Shown: one piece after another, positions 1-10,602 of the stretch
How the letters are laid out: every line of letters begins with the position of its first letter
How positions within the stretch are numbered: position 1 is the first letter of the stretch
Source of the DNA: Mantis religiosa
Lineage: Eukaryota; Arthropoda; Insecta; Mantodea; Mantidae
Direction of reading: 5' to 3'
Length of the DNA stretch: 64,000 nt
NCBI GenBank assembly: GCA_030765055.1
Contig: CM060947.1
Span: forward strand, 54,065,895 to 54,129,894
Position numbers and translations under genes: made by a program
Notes under the pieces: model-generated
What the model was told of the DNA's origin: nothing
Databases searched by the model: none
What the model saw: the letters and a program-made list of their open reading frames with translations, nothing else

Positions 1-60
1 ATTAAACAAGTCTTAAACTTAGATTCCAGTGTCATCAGTGTCATCCTTACCCCTATATAT

Positions 61-349
61 TGTGACTTTGTGGATTCGTAAACTTAAAAGTCCAGTTTGC
101 AGAAACTCAAAATGGTCTTTATTGCCGTAGAAAAACACTGTTTGTACACTCCTTTCTGCAAGCGGACGTAACATAAATCAACACAATCTCTCGTCACTTC
201 TGCACACGTAAATAAACAAAAGAGTTCACTTTCAAGTCACAGCTGCAGGCACAATTATCGAGTCCTATTACGACTTTCTACTGCCGAGACGCGCCTTCCT
301 TTTATACCTCCGCTCATTGATCTAGAAATTAGTGGAATTTTCTGTAACA
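61..349 (-). mobile_element. LTR of a retroelement (solo or end of a larger copy)
   Basis: Read on the minus strand this is an LTR-like promoter and polyadenylation unit. It begins TGTTACAG, has a TATA box (GGTATAAAAGG, around 299-310) and an AATAAAG polyadenylation signal (117-123), and ends CCACAAAGTCACA. The last ~65 bp closely resembles the end of the LTR at 31397-31898, which defines a shared family. The 5' part (U3) is shorter and different. Sequence on the far side of position 61 shows no obvious primer-binding site, and the internal region would run off or end within 60 bp, so I cannot tell solo LTR from truncated element. No clean target-site duplication was seen. Confidence 0.6.
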
Positions 350-1040
350 ATCAATCTTTCAAAAGGAAAGACAGATGACTGGAAGGTTCGCTTTCTTGAT
401 TGGATAAGGTAATAGGAATAAGGATAAAAGGAGTACAACGACACGGACTAATTAAAAGCATTGGCGCAACGAAAACTACACCTACAATGGCCTTACTGGT
501 AGTGGTGGCGATATGACCCTTGGATTTGATAATCAGACAACAAGTAGCAAGATTCTGGCTTAAGAAGGGAACCACACGAAGGTTGTAGAAATAATAGAGA
601 GTCCATGCGCGACAAGATCAGAAATAACACAGAACGTACTTAATGAATAGTAACAGGATTGGTATGGGATACAAGAAGGAAGAAGCACGCATAAATTATA
701 CCCTAATATCAGAGAAAAATTGGAATTGAAAGAGATACAACCCAAAAGAGGAGCAATACACTATTTTACTGGACATAGGCCCTATAAAACCTATTTCAAA
801 AAGTTTGGTAGTCAGGATGATGATATATGCAAGATTAGTCCTATATGCGCAAAAATTTCTTGAGTGTTCGGGTCCCAAGTACTCATTCGGTAGGTTTCGC
901 CTATTTCCGTAAACACAGATGACAACTTTGAAACAGGAAATGCGCTATACTCTGTGACATCTAGTGGCTAATATGCTAAGCTTTCACACATACCCATTTC
1001 ATTTTGAGCAATTTTGAGGTTAATTATTAGCTCATCAGTT
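350..1040. other. Unannotated AT-rich stretch
   Basis: I see no gene, RNA or recognisable repeat here. Short open frames of 60-74 codons lack family motifs and look like chance. Confidence 0.5.
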
Positions 1041-1047
1041 TACAACG

Positions 1048-1275
1048 CCTCGGTAGCATAGAAGATAGCGTGTCTGCCTCACGTTCAAAAGAATCCTGAC
1101 TTCAAATCTCGGTCAGGGTGAGTTACCTAGATAAGGTTTTTCCTGGGTTTTCCCTTATCCTTCAAGACGAATGTGGGGTAACTCTAAGCTTCATGAACAC
1201 TGGACTCATTTGAGAATCATTTCACCCAATTCATTCACCGTCCGATATGACTTAAAGTTGGAGGACGTAAATTAC
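1048..1275 (+). mobile_element. SINE-A copy, tRNA-derived, degenerate
   Basis: Near full-length SINE-A. The tRNA-like head runs from GCCTCGGTAGCATAGA (A-box region) to a damaged B box around CTTCAAATCTCGG. The body carries the signature GATAAGGTTTTTCCTGGG and the family end TTGGAGGACGTAAATTAC, followed by an A-rich tail. It sits immediately upstream of a DDE_3 transposase relic. Confidence 0.85.
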
Positions 1276-1329
1276 AAACAAAAAATAATAGTAAAATAAA
1301 ATAACATAAAAATTTAAAGCGAGACTATA

Positions 1330-1660
1330 TTGTCAGTGTTATGGCTCTCGAAAGGGGACATACTATTTTTCGTCTACCTCCCTCTATGATCTGCATGCAA
1401 CTGAGCTGGCGTGGGCAAAAATAATGTTTACAATGTACGCAATGTTAACGAGAGCCACAAATCTGAGGAAACTTGCTATGGAAGCGACGAATCGGGAAGG
1501 ATACGCTAAGAAGGTCCAAGAGCTAAAAATGCAATATTGGAGAAACGACGGTGTAATATAAAATGCAATTAATGAAATTATGAACACAGAGGATAGAAGG
1601 GATGAAAGTGGCGCAGTAGACTTGGAAATCGAAGAATCACAAAGCGAGTGGGTATTTATA
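1330..1660 (+). pseudogene. DDE_3-type (IS630/Tc1-like) transposase, C-terminal relic
   Basis: The frame reads GHTIFRLPPS, then after a frameshift YDLHATELAWAKI, then a stretch ending MQYWRNDGVI, a stop, and an acidic tail (ESGAVDLEIEESQSEW). The pattern RLPP-x-LN-x-IEL-x-WA is the block holding the third catalytic acidic residue of arthropod DDE_3 transposases; the glutamate is kept here. In this family the C-terminus usually has a YWxxDG-like motif and an acidic tail, as seen. The N-terminal and middle parts are absent from this locus. Breaks: one frameshift, at least one stop, and flanking SINE insertions. A different copy supplies N-terminal sequence at 22690-23260. Family assignment is from remembered motifs, without a search. 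Confidence 0.65.
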
Positions 1661-1684
1661 GCTGTTATAATATTTGTTTAATAC

Positions 1685-1960
1685 TTTTTTTTTTCTTTTG
1701 CTTGTTCCCGCCTTTAACTGCTATGGTCATATCGGCGGCCGTTCTCCTTTGGAACATACTGAAGGTGTTAACTCGTTATCTTTGGTTTTTAATCATTAGA
1801 TCACGCACACATTCACACTCTCATTCATACTTCCAGACTCTGGGGAAGATGAGGAATTATCTTGGTCGGAGAAAAATCCCCACCCCCACCGCCGGGAATC
1901 GAACCCGGGACCTCTAGCATGGCAGGCAGCTGCTCTACCGACTGAGCTACGGGGCCAGCC
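1685..1960 (-). mobile_element. SINE-B copy, tRNA-derived, full-length
   Basis: The minus strand begins GGCCCCGTAGCTCAGTCGGT (A box TAGCTCAGTCGG), then GGTAGAGCAGCTGCCTGCC, a clean B box GGTTCGATTCC in CCCGGGTTCGATTCCCGG, then GGGGATTTTTCTCCGACC and a body ending GGCGGGAACAAG with an A-rich tail. The head could fold as a tRNA, but the long conserved body shared with 49253-49475 and 56107-56393 marks it as a SINE and not a tRNA gene. Confidence 0.88.
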
Positions 1961-2189
1961 CTTTGTGTGTTTTATAACAGTAAATATATAAGCACATAGC
2001 ATATGCTGGCACATCTCATACATTCGGCGGATATCTTCGCTTATCTTATCGCAATTTGGCTGAATTGTGCTTTCTAGGTTGACCACACTGCAGAAACGAA
2101 AGCATGTTAGCTCTCTTTTCTTCCCCTCTGCCCGCACTACACCGTAAATCCAACGCCCAAGAAATCTTACGCTTATCGTAAAAGAAAAG

Positions 2190-2397
2190 TTTCGCCTGAA
2201 CATGCTATGTTTGAATGCACAAAATACGAGGATGACTTAAAACAACGCAGGAAGTCACTGCAAGGAAAGCAAATATGAAACATCATCAGGAATGTACAAG
2301 ACTACAAAATACTGGAAGAAATGCCAGAAATAATATCAGGGAAAGTAATGGAAGAATACAATCGACAACGACAAGAGCGGGAGGTAAGCAGGAGAGA
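2190..2397 (+). pseudogene. C-terminal tail of an R1/LOA-like LINE ORF2
   Basis: The frame PEHAMFECTKYEDDLKQRRK, then a single stop and NIIRNVQDYKILEEMPEI, continues to EEYNRQRQEREVSRREPEQ and a stop. A histidine-cysteine motif of the type EHxxFEC-x-x-(Y/W), then a basic helix ending in Arg/Glu-rich residues, is the usual C-terminus of R1-clade non-LTR retrotransposon proteins after the reverse transcriptase. No RT from this element is present upstream, so it is a 5'-truncated fragment, as is usual for LINEs. It is unrelated in frame to the RT starting near 2760. Confidence 0.55.
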
Positions 2398-2756
2398 ACC
2401 AGAGCAAACAGGATAACTCATAATGGGAGCAACACCAAGAAGGTCGGAATGATTAAGGCAAAGACAACCCAGAATTACAACACAAGAAAAAGAGGCGGAG
2501 GAGCAGCAAGAAGTGAGGGATCAATTGCAACAACAATTAACACCGGGCAGGATAAATCGAAGAAGGCAGTATTAGACATCAATATGGAAAATGGAAATTG
2601 GTTCCAGGACCAGAAGGGAGGAAGATATAAAGGAGGTCGACTAATGTGGACTTAAGAAAGGACCGAAGACCAATCCCTCGTTAGAGAAAGTGGCTACATT
2701 ATAATTCCAGTCGAGTGGATTTGGACACCGGATCATGCTAAGAATCGATAGCCGGA

Positions 2757-3990
2757 TAGAATATTAGACTTAAGACTTGTAGTAGGAATTATAGAGAAAT
2801 ATATTGCAATAGATGTCAAACACAAAGAATTGCTCCAATCTCAGAAACTAAATTGCATGATTTACCAAATGGATTTAGAAAAGGGCGTTCCTGCAATGAT
2901 TGTGTTTTCACAATAACACAGATTATGGAGAAACGACGAGAATATAATCTACCAACTCTAATGGCTTTTATAGACTATATAAAAGCTTTTGATAAAGTAA
3001 AAAAGGAATCTGCTATTGGAAATAATGATTAAAAATGGATTTCCTCAACATTTAGAAGGAACAGTACAAAGTATGTATATAAATACAAAATTTAAATTGG
3101 AGAAATCCATAGAAAAAGATAACCTTGTAGAGATTAATTTAGGACTAAGACACGGGTGTCCATTTTCACCTACCCTATTTAATATATATATATATATACG
3201 CAGTTGTACGATGGCAAACTATACTCAGAACACATTTTAAAATAAAGGGGAGAAATGTTGACACATTGCTGTTTTCTGATGACCAGATTTTAATTGCGGA
3301 GACGGAAGATAACTTAAAAAGAGCCATACATGGATTAAATAATATTACAAGGGAACATAATCTTCAAATTTAATATGAAAAAACAAAAATAATGGCTTTT
3401 ATAGGAACGAACCATTTGAGGGCAAAAATTTGCATAAATGATAAACCCATCCAACAACAAAGTTATTTTAATTATCCTGGCTATATTGTGTCATATACCA
3501 GTAATAGAGATATACAAAATAAAATAAATAAGTTCCAAACAATATGTGGCACAGTAAGAAGAACTTTTAAAAATTGTAATCGTCAAACTTTGTTAAAACT
3601 GTATAAAATAATGGCGATCCCAACCCTGCTTTATGGGTGTGAAAACTGGGTCTTGACTATCTCACAACAGAAGAAAGTGGAGGCTGCTGAGATGAAATTT
3701 CTGAGACAGGTGGCAGGTTATAAACTCATAGATAAGAAAGCAAACGAGGATATTAGAAGAGAATTGGAAATTCAGAGTCTACACGAAACAATCATTGCAT
3801 ACAGGCAAAAATGGCAAGATCATGTGCAGAGAATGACCGAAGACTGTACACCACAAATAGTATACAAGTATAAACCTGTAGGTAGAAGAAATGTTGGCAG
3901 GCCACGAATGAGATGGTCCGATCAATTTCCTTGAAGTCGGAACGGGCCACAAGGCTTATACCGTGATGATGATGATGATGATGATATATT
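2757..3990 (+). pseudogene. Decayed LINE reverse transcriptase (copy 1)
   Basis: Successive frames give the RT motifs in order: LPNGFRKGRSCNDCVFTI (about 2865-2915), AFIDYIKAFDKV, LGLRHGCPFSPTLFNIYI (about 3142-3196), the catalytic block TLLFSDDQILIAETEDN (about 3262-3312; FSDD in the place of F/YADD), then a 180-codon open frame (3392-3934) covering thumb and C-terminal region with PTLLYGCENW, EMKFLRQVAGY and VGRPRMRWSDQ. Frameshifts and stops, including one near 3373, break it. A (GAT)n run at 3966-3985 right after the ORF looks like the microsatellite 3' tail of this LINE type. Two more copies lie at 9860-10345 and 30340-31965. Confidence 0.85.
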
Positions 3991-3999
3991 GCAACAGAA

Positions 4000-5430
4000 C
4001 ATTTGTAAAGTTACTGGTTTCCAGTAGCTATACGTTAGAGTAGGCATAGGATAGGTTAGGATATATCTGCACAGACTATGTAATCCAAATTATGAAATAG
4101 ATAAAGAAGGTTAGAAAAGAAATAAAATTTGAGGACACTTGTGCTCTGGTAAAGCCTCTAGATGCCAGGGAAGAAGCTGAGCAGATTTAAATTTTTTACT
4201 TTTTTTATTTTTAGTGACCTATCTTTATCTGTTTCAGCAAGCTTTTCATCTGCGCGTTGCACTATCTGTCCCTTTGTACGCGCCGGATGCCCCTGTCGCA
4301 ACAATGGCTCGCGACAATCTCCACGCACATCCTTTGAGAGGAATCTTGCTGGAGACTGAGGCTAAACCGCACATTGTTTCAAATTTGCACAACGTTGCTG
4401 GGAAAAGTGGTGACAAAGCAATATTGTTTTAAGATAGTTATAGTCAGATAAAATGTATGTATTAAACTTTCTGAGAATACCTCGTGAGGTCTTCATTTTG
4501 AAGAAGATTTTTCCTAATTCTAAACCGTAGAAGATAAAAGCATACTGCAGCCATAATCAGATCAATTTAAGGCGTAAAATGTATATCAAAGAACTTCTTC
4601 TGTAGCACCAATCATTTACGTGAATTTCTGTTTTTACAGGTTTGAATTTCAAATTATGAGTACCATTTTTCATGTGTGAAGTAGCTCGTGATCATAAAAA
4701 ACCTGCAGCTTCAATGCCATCACACACCGATCCGCTTTTTAAAAATCAGATTACAAATTTAAAATTTCATCAGAAATTTCGCCATTGAAGTCTGTTTTGA
4801 ACCAGGGTGTAGCGACTGGCTTGATTTTGCAGGGGTCGGTGAATTTGCAAGCAACTAACACTGAAATCCGCTTCTAGGTGAACGAGTCGTATGTCAGCTA
4901 GGACACAAACCCGGAGCCGTCATGCATGCTAATGGAGACATGTTTGAATAATGGAAAGGGTTAGAATACGCGATACTTAATAAGATTAGGCACATCCGTC
5001 CCACCACCACCACGACTTGTGTTAATTACTGGCACTGCAACCTCCCGAGTCACGTGACAGACGCTCCGGTTCTGATTCGATGAAGAACCGAGTGTAAATA
5101 CGCCGACATTTTTTGGTACGGCAAAGTTAATCTGCAAGGAACAAGCATCCATCAACTGGTGTTTGTGTGCTGGAGGAATTCGACCCTGTACTCATTAACC
5201 TTCCGAGGAACATCATTCAGCCACAGTCACGGAAGTAACTGAGAAACATTGTTCCGAGTTATTGACGGGTAAGTTTAACAATTCTATAAACAGATGAAAG
5301 GAAGGTACATAAATAATTGCCACAGATAACTTCTATACGTTAAAAGTAGTGCACGACGTACGAAGGACTTTTCCGGGACAAAAGAGTAATGTTGCTAAGA
5401 TTGGTCGAATTTAAATACGACAGCATAAGA
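4000..5430. other. Unannotated stretch
   Basis: Apart from short random open frames I see no repeat family shared with the rest of the window and no coding motif. 4990-5170 is richer in GC but shows nothing recognisable. Confidence 0.4.
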
Positions 5431-5449
5431 CAGGGTTTCTAATTTCTAT

Positions 5450-5930
5450 ATATCTGAACTCTGACGACTTCTCGTGCAACCGACTCTCCTCTCCATTGCG
5501 GGTACCGTAGTGGAGGGGTTCCACGACCTTCAGCTGCTGTGGCGCGAGTGCTGTGGACCCCTAGCACTAGTGGTACCTCTGAAGTTACTAGATTCGGGCC
5601 GAACATTTGAGCCCCTAAGGAACGAGAGTTGTTCGGATTGGGTTGGATTCGCCAGGGTAGTGGTTCCAACAACCTCGGATACGTCGGGCTGGCTTGGCCG
5701 CCCGGAGCGGGGTTCAGGGACGAATCCCAGTACCGGCCTGCGGAGCCAGTAACAAGGTGAGCTAAAACACCAGCGGGCCGACCGAAGTTATTCGGTAGTT
5801 ATCCCTGGTAATGCCCTGATGAAAGCACCCTCAAGTGCCCTCCAGGCTACTAGGAAGCGTGGACTTCGATGTTTGTTTGGCCCCTGGGGGCTGAAACTCT
5901 TACGACCACCCCCATTCCTCAGGATGAGTA
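5450..5930. repeat. GC-rich interspersed repeat (copy 1)
   Basis: About 480 bp of GC-rich sequence that aligns by eye with 16380-16790. Shared blocks include CCCTAGCACT-x-GTGGTACCTCTGA, GTTGTTCGGATTGGGTTGGA and TTATTCGGTAGT. Neither copy has a sustained reading frame, so I treat it as a noncoding repeat, perhaps the UTR of a LINE. Orientation and true ends are unknown. Confidence 0.6.
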
Positions 5931-5960
5931 TTTACAGATAAGTTTGTTTTTGTTTTTTGG

Positions 5961-6180
5961 AATTTACGTCCTCCAACATTTAGTCATATTGGACGATGAA
6001 TGAAATGGGTGAACTGATGCTCAATGCGTCCAGGGTCCATTGAGCTTAGAGTTACTTGACATTCGTCTTTCAGGGTAAGGGAAAACCCCAGAAAAACCTT
6101 GTGCAGGTAACTCACCCGGACCAAGATTCGAACTCGGGATGTGAGGCAGACATACTACCATCTACGCCACCGAGGAGGGC
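5961..6180 (-). mobile_element. SINE-A copy
   Basis: Minus-strand SINE-A. Its 3' end appears as AATTTACGTCCTCCAAC at the left. The B-box complement (GATTCGAACTCGG) and the head complement (ACGCCACCGAGGAGGGC) lie at the right. It abuts the GC-rich repeat. Confidence 0.85.
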
Positions 6181-7423
6181 ATTTACAGATAACAACACAC
6201 GTGCCATGAAACTGCCTGAGACCTTCTGCTCAGTAGTAATATATAATATAGAAAACACAAGTTAAAATTTTGTCAGGGAACAGGAAGTATTCAGCAAGGA
6301 ATGTTATGTGTTCAGGAAGAGCAGTTAGGTAAACCACGGTAGCTAATAGAAATTCCATTGAAGTTAGTGAACAATATTTCCATTTATTCAAAGTTTTGCT
6401 ACTTTGAAGTGAATACGTACGGAAGTCAGAACTGCTGCTGAAATACACGTACGAAAGTTCTGAAAATCACAACCGGGTAAGTGCTCTAGAATTTAGCAAG
6501 CCACAAAGTGAAAGCAAACGTTTTTTAACCAGATTAAAAATATTAAACTTTGGTGACATATAGGAATTTTGATGTAGAAAGTGGGACCTGCGTTTATAAA
6601 AGACCGTTCATTTTAATAATTCGAGAACTTCTTTCGTGCACCTTGTGCCTTACAGAAGCGTTTTGCTGTAATCCATTATCGGTAGTACTTAGCGCCCAAA
6701 AAGTTACTTGATTATATTTGGCGTTCGCAGCGAGCGTATTCTCCCCTTAGCGTTTCAGCGAGTTTCTTATTACATAGTTATTATTTTAAACCACATTTAA
6801 TACTTCAGAAGTCAGTGAATATAATAATGCAATAGTTGCAGTTTCTTGTGCTAACTTTGAAAAGGTGTTTTATTGTTCAATTTCAAACGATCTACAACCC
6901 ACTTAACATAACTCATGCAATTATCCTGCATTAAACTCATTATACAGCTTATCTGATACTGTAGAGAATTGTCAAAGTATTTAAAGTGTGGTATATTGTG
7001 ATATCCCTGGAAATATTTCAATATGCCGCTATGAACAAAATGGTTGAACCATCCCAAGGATACCACAGGGGAACACAACTCGGAGAGGGAGAGGTCAAAT
7101 TACCCACACTAAAACCTAGAAGATACGGACACTTCACAATCACATACACAATTCTTTCTGAAATCCACATACCTGTTTTATTCCAAACTAAACACAATAC
7201 AAGATAACATTCCACAGGCGCGGAGAGATGTAACAAAAGCGAAGGTCAATCCAACATCTCCCGGCCAGCCAGCTCCAGATCCTTTCATGGCTGGCTAGAT
7301 CACAGCTACCAGTTGTTTTCGTAGAAACACTACTACGAAGATTTCCAACAAGCCAAAAGGAGCCGAACGCCTGGCGGCGACTTGACCTTACTAAACAAAG
7401 TGAGTATATCACACCATTTCATG
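6181..7423. other. Unannotated stretch
   Basis: I see no supported gene or repeat in this interval. Confidence 0.4.
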
Positions 7424-7681
7424 TAATTATGAGTAGCTAGCATGCTTTAATTTATAAGAGTTCTCACTCAGACTAGTAGATGTTCAAATTTTTTCTCCGA
7501 AAAACGTTTTTTCAAACCTCTTCGGGATCATCTTCAGCGAGGGCTGAGTAGTTGCAGCAGCCGTCGTTGAAGATGGTCACGAAGAGGATTGAAAAAATGT
7601 TTTTCAGAGAAAAAATTTAAGCATCTACTAGTCTGAGTGAGTACTCTTATAAATCAAAGCATGCCAGCTACTCATAATTAT
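7424..7681. repeat. Foldback (long inverted repeat) element
   Basis: Two arms of roughly 115-120 bp are near-perfect reverse complements. The left arm starts AATTATGAGTAGCTAGCATG, and the right arm ends with its complement CATGCCAGCTACTCATAATT. A short spacer (about 7545-7570) separates them. Internal landmarks present on both arms are CAGACTAGTAGATG and CTCTTCG-x-GA-x-CATCTTCA. It would fold into one long hairpin. No coding content. It is best read as a foldback/MITE-type nonautonomous DNA element. Confidence 0.85.
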
Positions 7682-7869
7682 ATTATCTGATATTGTTTAT
7701 TCTCAAACATCCACGAAACCCTGAGAGAAATATCTGAATTTAACAGTGTAAGCAGCGGGAGCAGATTCATCGCAGAAGAGAAGTCAACAAAAAGTGCCAC
7801 ACGCAGTGAGATACGTAACAATTGCACATCGCTGTTGAACACCTATCCAATATAGGAGGTTATCCTAAA

Positions 7870-8170
7870 ACTGTTTTCAGTTTGAGTGATGTGTCAGTCA
7901 GAATAGACTAGTACTGTGCATTCTGTGGTGTGCAAGGTCCTGTTGAGAAGAGAGATATTGAACTTGGGAGTGCTTGCAGGTTAAAACTACTCAACAAAGG
8001 AAATATGAGCAAGTGTTGTGAAATGTTAAAAAATGGAAGAACAAATCTGCACGGTGAAGCTCAACCCGGACTCATTAGGATAACTTGAAAAAACAAGTGA
8101 ACACCACAGATGTGTATCGCTATACATTTCTCATTGTTTGAAATTGTGTCCCAACATCTTGATTTAGCCG
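7870..8170 (+). pseudogene. Possible mariner-like N-terminal relic
   Basis: A short frame reads SKCCEMLKNGRTNLHGEAQP followed shortly by HFSLFEIVSQHLD. The spacing resembles the GRT-x-(V/L)-x-DE-x-x-SGRP linker and the following helix of mariner transposases. There are stops between the pieces, no catalytic motif, and I could not find terminal repeats. Chance resemblance is possible. Confidence 0.3.
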
Positions 8171-8617
8171 AAGACAACAGGGTACTAAAGTTCGAGGAGG
8201 AATTCTTAAATAATGGGTTTGGTTTCATGGAGGAAAAATTAAATATCAGTATCATTAATTTCGTATAAAGTATTTTATTTTAACATGTTAACTGTCGATA
8301 CCTTCTACATTACCCCAGTAGTTTCTCAAAATTACAATTATGAGCGTATGTAATGTTCCATTAAGGGCAGTTTTCTTCCCATATATGCTAAAGAAAGGAT
8401 ATTATATTTCTTTTTACTTATGTTAATCAGGAAACTGAAGCGATAGTCATATGTTTATAAAGTGGCCCGCCATATGTTGGCTATGAAATTCCCAACTGTT
8501 TTATAACATAATGGTATAATTCAAAATTATACCACCAAGCGAGTTCTTTGGAAATATTTAAAACATAAATATTTGGCATAAATACTGTGCCTTAAAGATA
8601 TCAACATTTACAATTTA

Positions 8618-9250
8618 TTACTGAGCCGACCGCTTGCTACCTTGCCGGCCGGGCTCTCGAGGAACGTGTCGCCGTCTTCCTCTTTTAGGCGCTTGAGGGT
8701 GCTGAGGTGCTGGTGCCGAGCTTTGCTCATAAGTAGCTAGGTAGCCTGAAGTGAGATCGACGTAAGCGGCTCCATCGGTATGTGGTAAGTGGTCCTTTAC
8801 TACCTTGGTATAATTTTGTATAAATGTACTTCTTGTTTCTGGCCTGGCGCCTGTGCTCATAAATTTGAACTGTTGGGGGATTAATTTCCGGAGGACCAAA
8901 CTCCTGGTTAAGGAAGAGATAAAGAGATATACTTATATCAGTCTGTATGTCATGATAGTATAAGATAAATAATTCTTAGAACAGATTGACAAATTCTTAA
9001 TTAGGCATTTCTGAAAGGGCACTCCTTCACATAGTGCTTGGTGTTGTCGCATACGTTTTCTAATTTTTCTACATTGGGACCTCGTTATCTACCTGTTTCC
9101 CTATTCAGTAGTTTAAGTTTGCTCCTTTACCTCTAATGAGGATCGGCGCAACAGTTGCGTAGATCTCAAAACCACGCTCTGCTACTGTTCCGAAATATCC
9201 CGAATCTAAAAGGAGTATTTCAGCTGGTCATCCATTTATATGTGTGAACA
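8618..9250 (-). pseudogene. Unidentified coding relic, possibly viral nucleoprotein- or gag-like
   Basis: A 93-codon frame (8618-8899) ends at a natural stop after a Pro/Ala-rich then strongly basic tail (APKRGRRRHVPREP...). Upstream on the same strand, about 9060-9250, a second coherent frame with a few stops contains TVAERGFEIYATVAPIL and GKGANLNY. The two are separated by frame changes near 8900-9050. A hydrophobic globular part followed by a Pro-rich, Arg-rich C-terminus is the layout of RNA-binding nucleocapsid or gag-type proteins, and arthropod genomes commonly hold such endogenous viral pieces. I do not recognise the family with certainty. No LTRs or terminal repeats flank it. Confidence 0.35.
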
Positions 9251-9513
9251 AGGCAACTCAAAAACAGAAAGTCGTTAAATACTAAGATTGATATTTAAGT
9301 TCAGTATTTTCCAAGATATTCAATTAAATACAGCTACCCAATTGACCCTTTACATGGAAAACTTTTCAAACATATTATTTTCTCAAAAGTGGCTCTAATA
9401 GTTCTGATAAAATTTTTAAATTTAAGCTATTCTTGTTATCAATAAAAAAAAATTCTGGGACTATTCACATAATATATTGTAAGACTTGAAGCTTTCACGG
9501 CGAGCATTACTAC

Positions 9514-9680
9514 TCAAGGCTTAGTGGGTGCTCAGCCGTGTCAAATTAACAAACGTCGAGCTTTCGGCCACTGTAAACTCCATGGCCTTCTTCAGGATCT
9601 GAAGTAGGCCATGGAGTTTCCAATTACCGAAAGCTCGACGTTTATTACATTGACACGGCTGATCACCCACTAAGCCTTGA
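9514..9680. repeat. Foldback element
   Basis: Arms of about 75 bp: the left begins TCAAGGCTTAGTGGGTG and the right ends CACCCACTAAGCCTTGA. Both include the CGTCGAGCTTTCGG block and CCATGGCCT at the hairpin top (about 9580-9612). The preceding sequence GACTTGAAGCTTTC (9483-9496) recurs next to the foldbacks near 53990 and 63190, suggesting a common element type. Confidence 0.8.
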
Positions 9681-9719
9681 TTAGCAAAACATATTGCTAT
9701 AAAAATGTATACAGAGTTA

Positions 9720-9720
<1 letters not shown>

Positions 9721-9785
<65 letters not shown>
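9721..9785. repeat. (CA)n microsatellite
   Basis: Uninterrupted CA dinucleotides for about 65 bp, followed by a short GCGCGCACGCACGCAC variant tract to about 9806. Confidence 0.98.
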
Positions 9786-9786
<1 letters not shown>

Positions 9787-9859
9787 GCGCGCGCACGCAC
9801 GCACGCACTCACGAACACACAAGAATCTTCTTATTTTTATGTTAATAGCATTATTTTGG

Positions 9860-10345
9860 CACTAGGATTCGTTATGTCCCAGAGAGCTAAAATTATTTGC
9901 CTCCTCTATTATTTTATTATTTATTACTATTTTTCATCTTAGGTGGTTTGACCCTTGGAACGCCATCACTTTTGTTTCCACTGAAATTCTCATGTTGTAA
10001 TTGCTTGCTATTCCTTCCAATTAGTGTACTATTTATAGTTGACACTCTGCATTGCTAAATATTACTTCATCGTCTGCTAACAGTATGGTATTTAAGGCTC
10101 TGTTATTTATAATAAAACTTACATTTGTGTGTTCTTAGCATTGTATTACGACATTGTTAACATGTATACTGAACAGTAAGGGTATCCTGCGCAACTTTAT
10201 TTAACGTCTTGATTTTAACATACTTGTTACTTTTATTGATAGACATATATGTTGCACAATATAATCATTGAATTACTCTTATCAGGTGTCCTGGATAACC
10301 TCTTTTATACATTATTCCCCAAACTTTTCAACTCTAATTTTCGTT
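9860..10345 (-). pseudogene. Decayed LINE reverse transcriptase (copy 3)
   Basis: Minus-strand frames give, in order, KVWGIMYKRGYPGHLIRVIQ (about 10280-10340), a catalytic block NTILLADDEVIFSNAE (about 10045-10095; LADD), ETKVMAFQGSNHL, and VINNKIIEEANNFSSLGHN (ending near 9865). These match position by position the intact open frame at 30391-31197 and the copy at 2757-3990, so all three are one LINE family. The QG-x-PLSP block is degraded and several stops are present. The catalytic aspartate pair is kept, unlike in the other two copies. The relic ends where the foldback/microsatellite region begins. Confidence 0.7.
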
Positions 10346-10602
10346 GTTAATTTTCAGCACTTGATATTTGCATTTCCATGAAGATCTTTGGATCCTAAAC
10401 GTAGCAAGTTCTCCGTAATTATTATTGTATCTTTTACCTAATGTGTTACTTATTAGCCGAGTTCACCGAATCCTAATTGACATATCACACTGCTTTATAA
10501 GTAATTACTTTGTTTTAACTCGTAATTTGCCTAAAAATGACGTTTTAACCTCTGGGATAACTGTAAATTGAGCTTCTTATATCATGTATTTAGTTAAATG
10601 CA

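Noticed and set aside
1860..1956. Minus-strand tRNA-looking sequence with perfect A and B boxes
   Set aside because: It is the head of a SINE-B; the same long body follows it in other copies, so it is not an independent tRNA gene.
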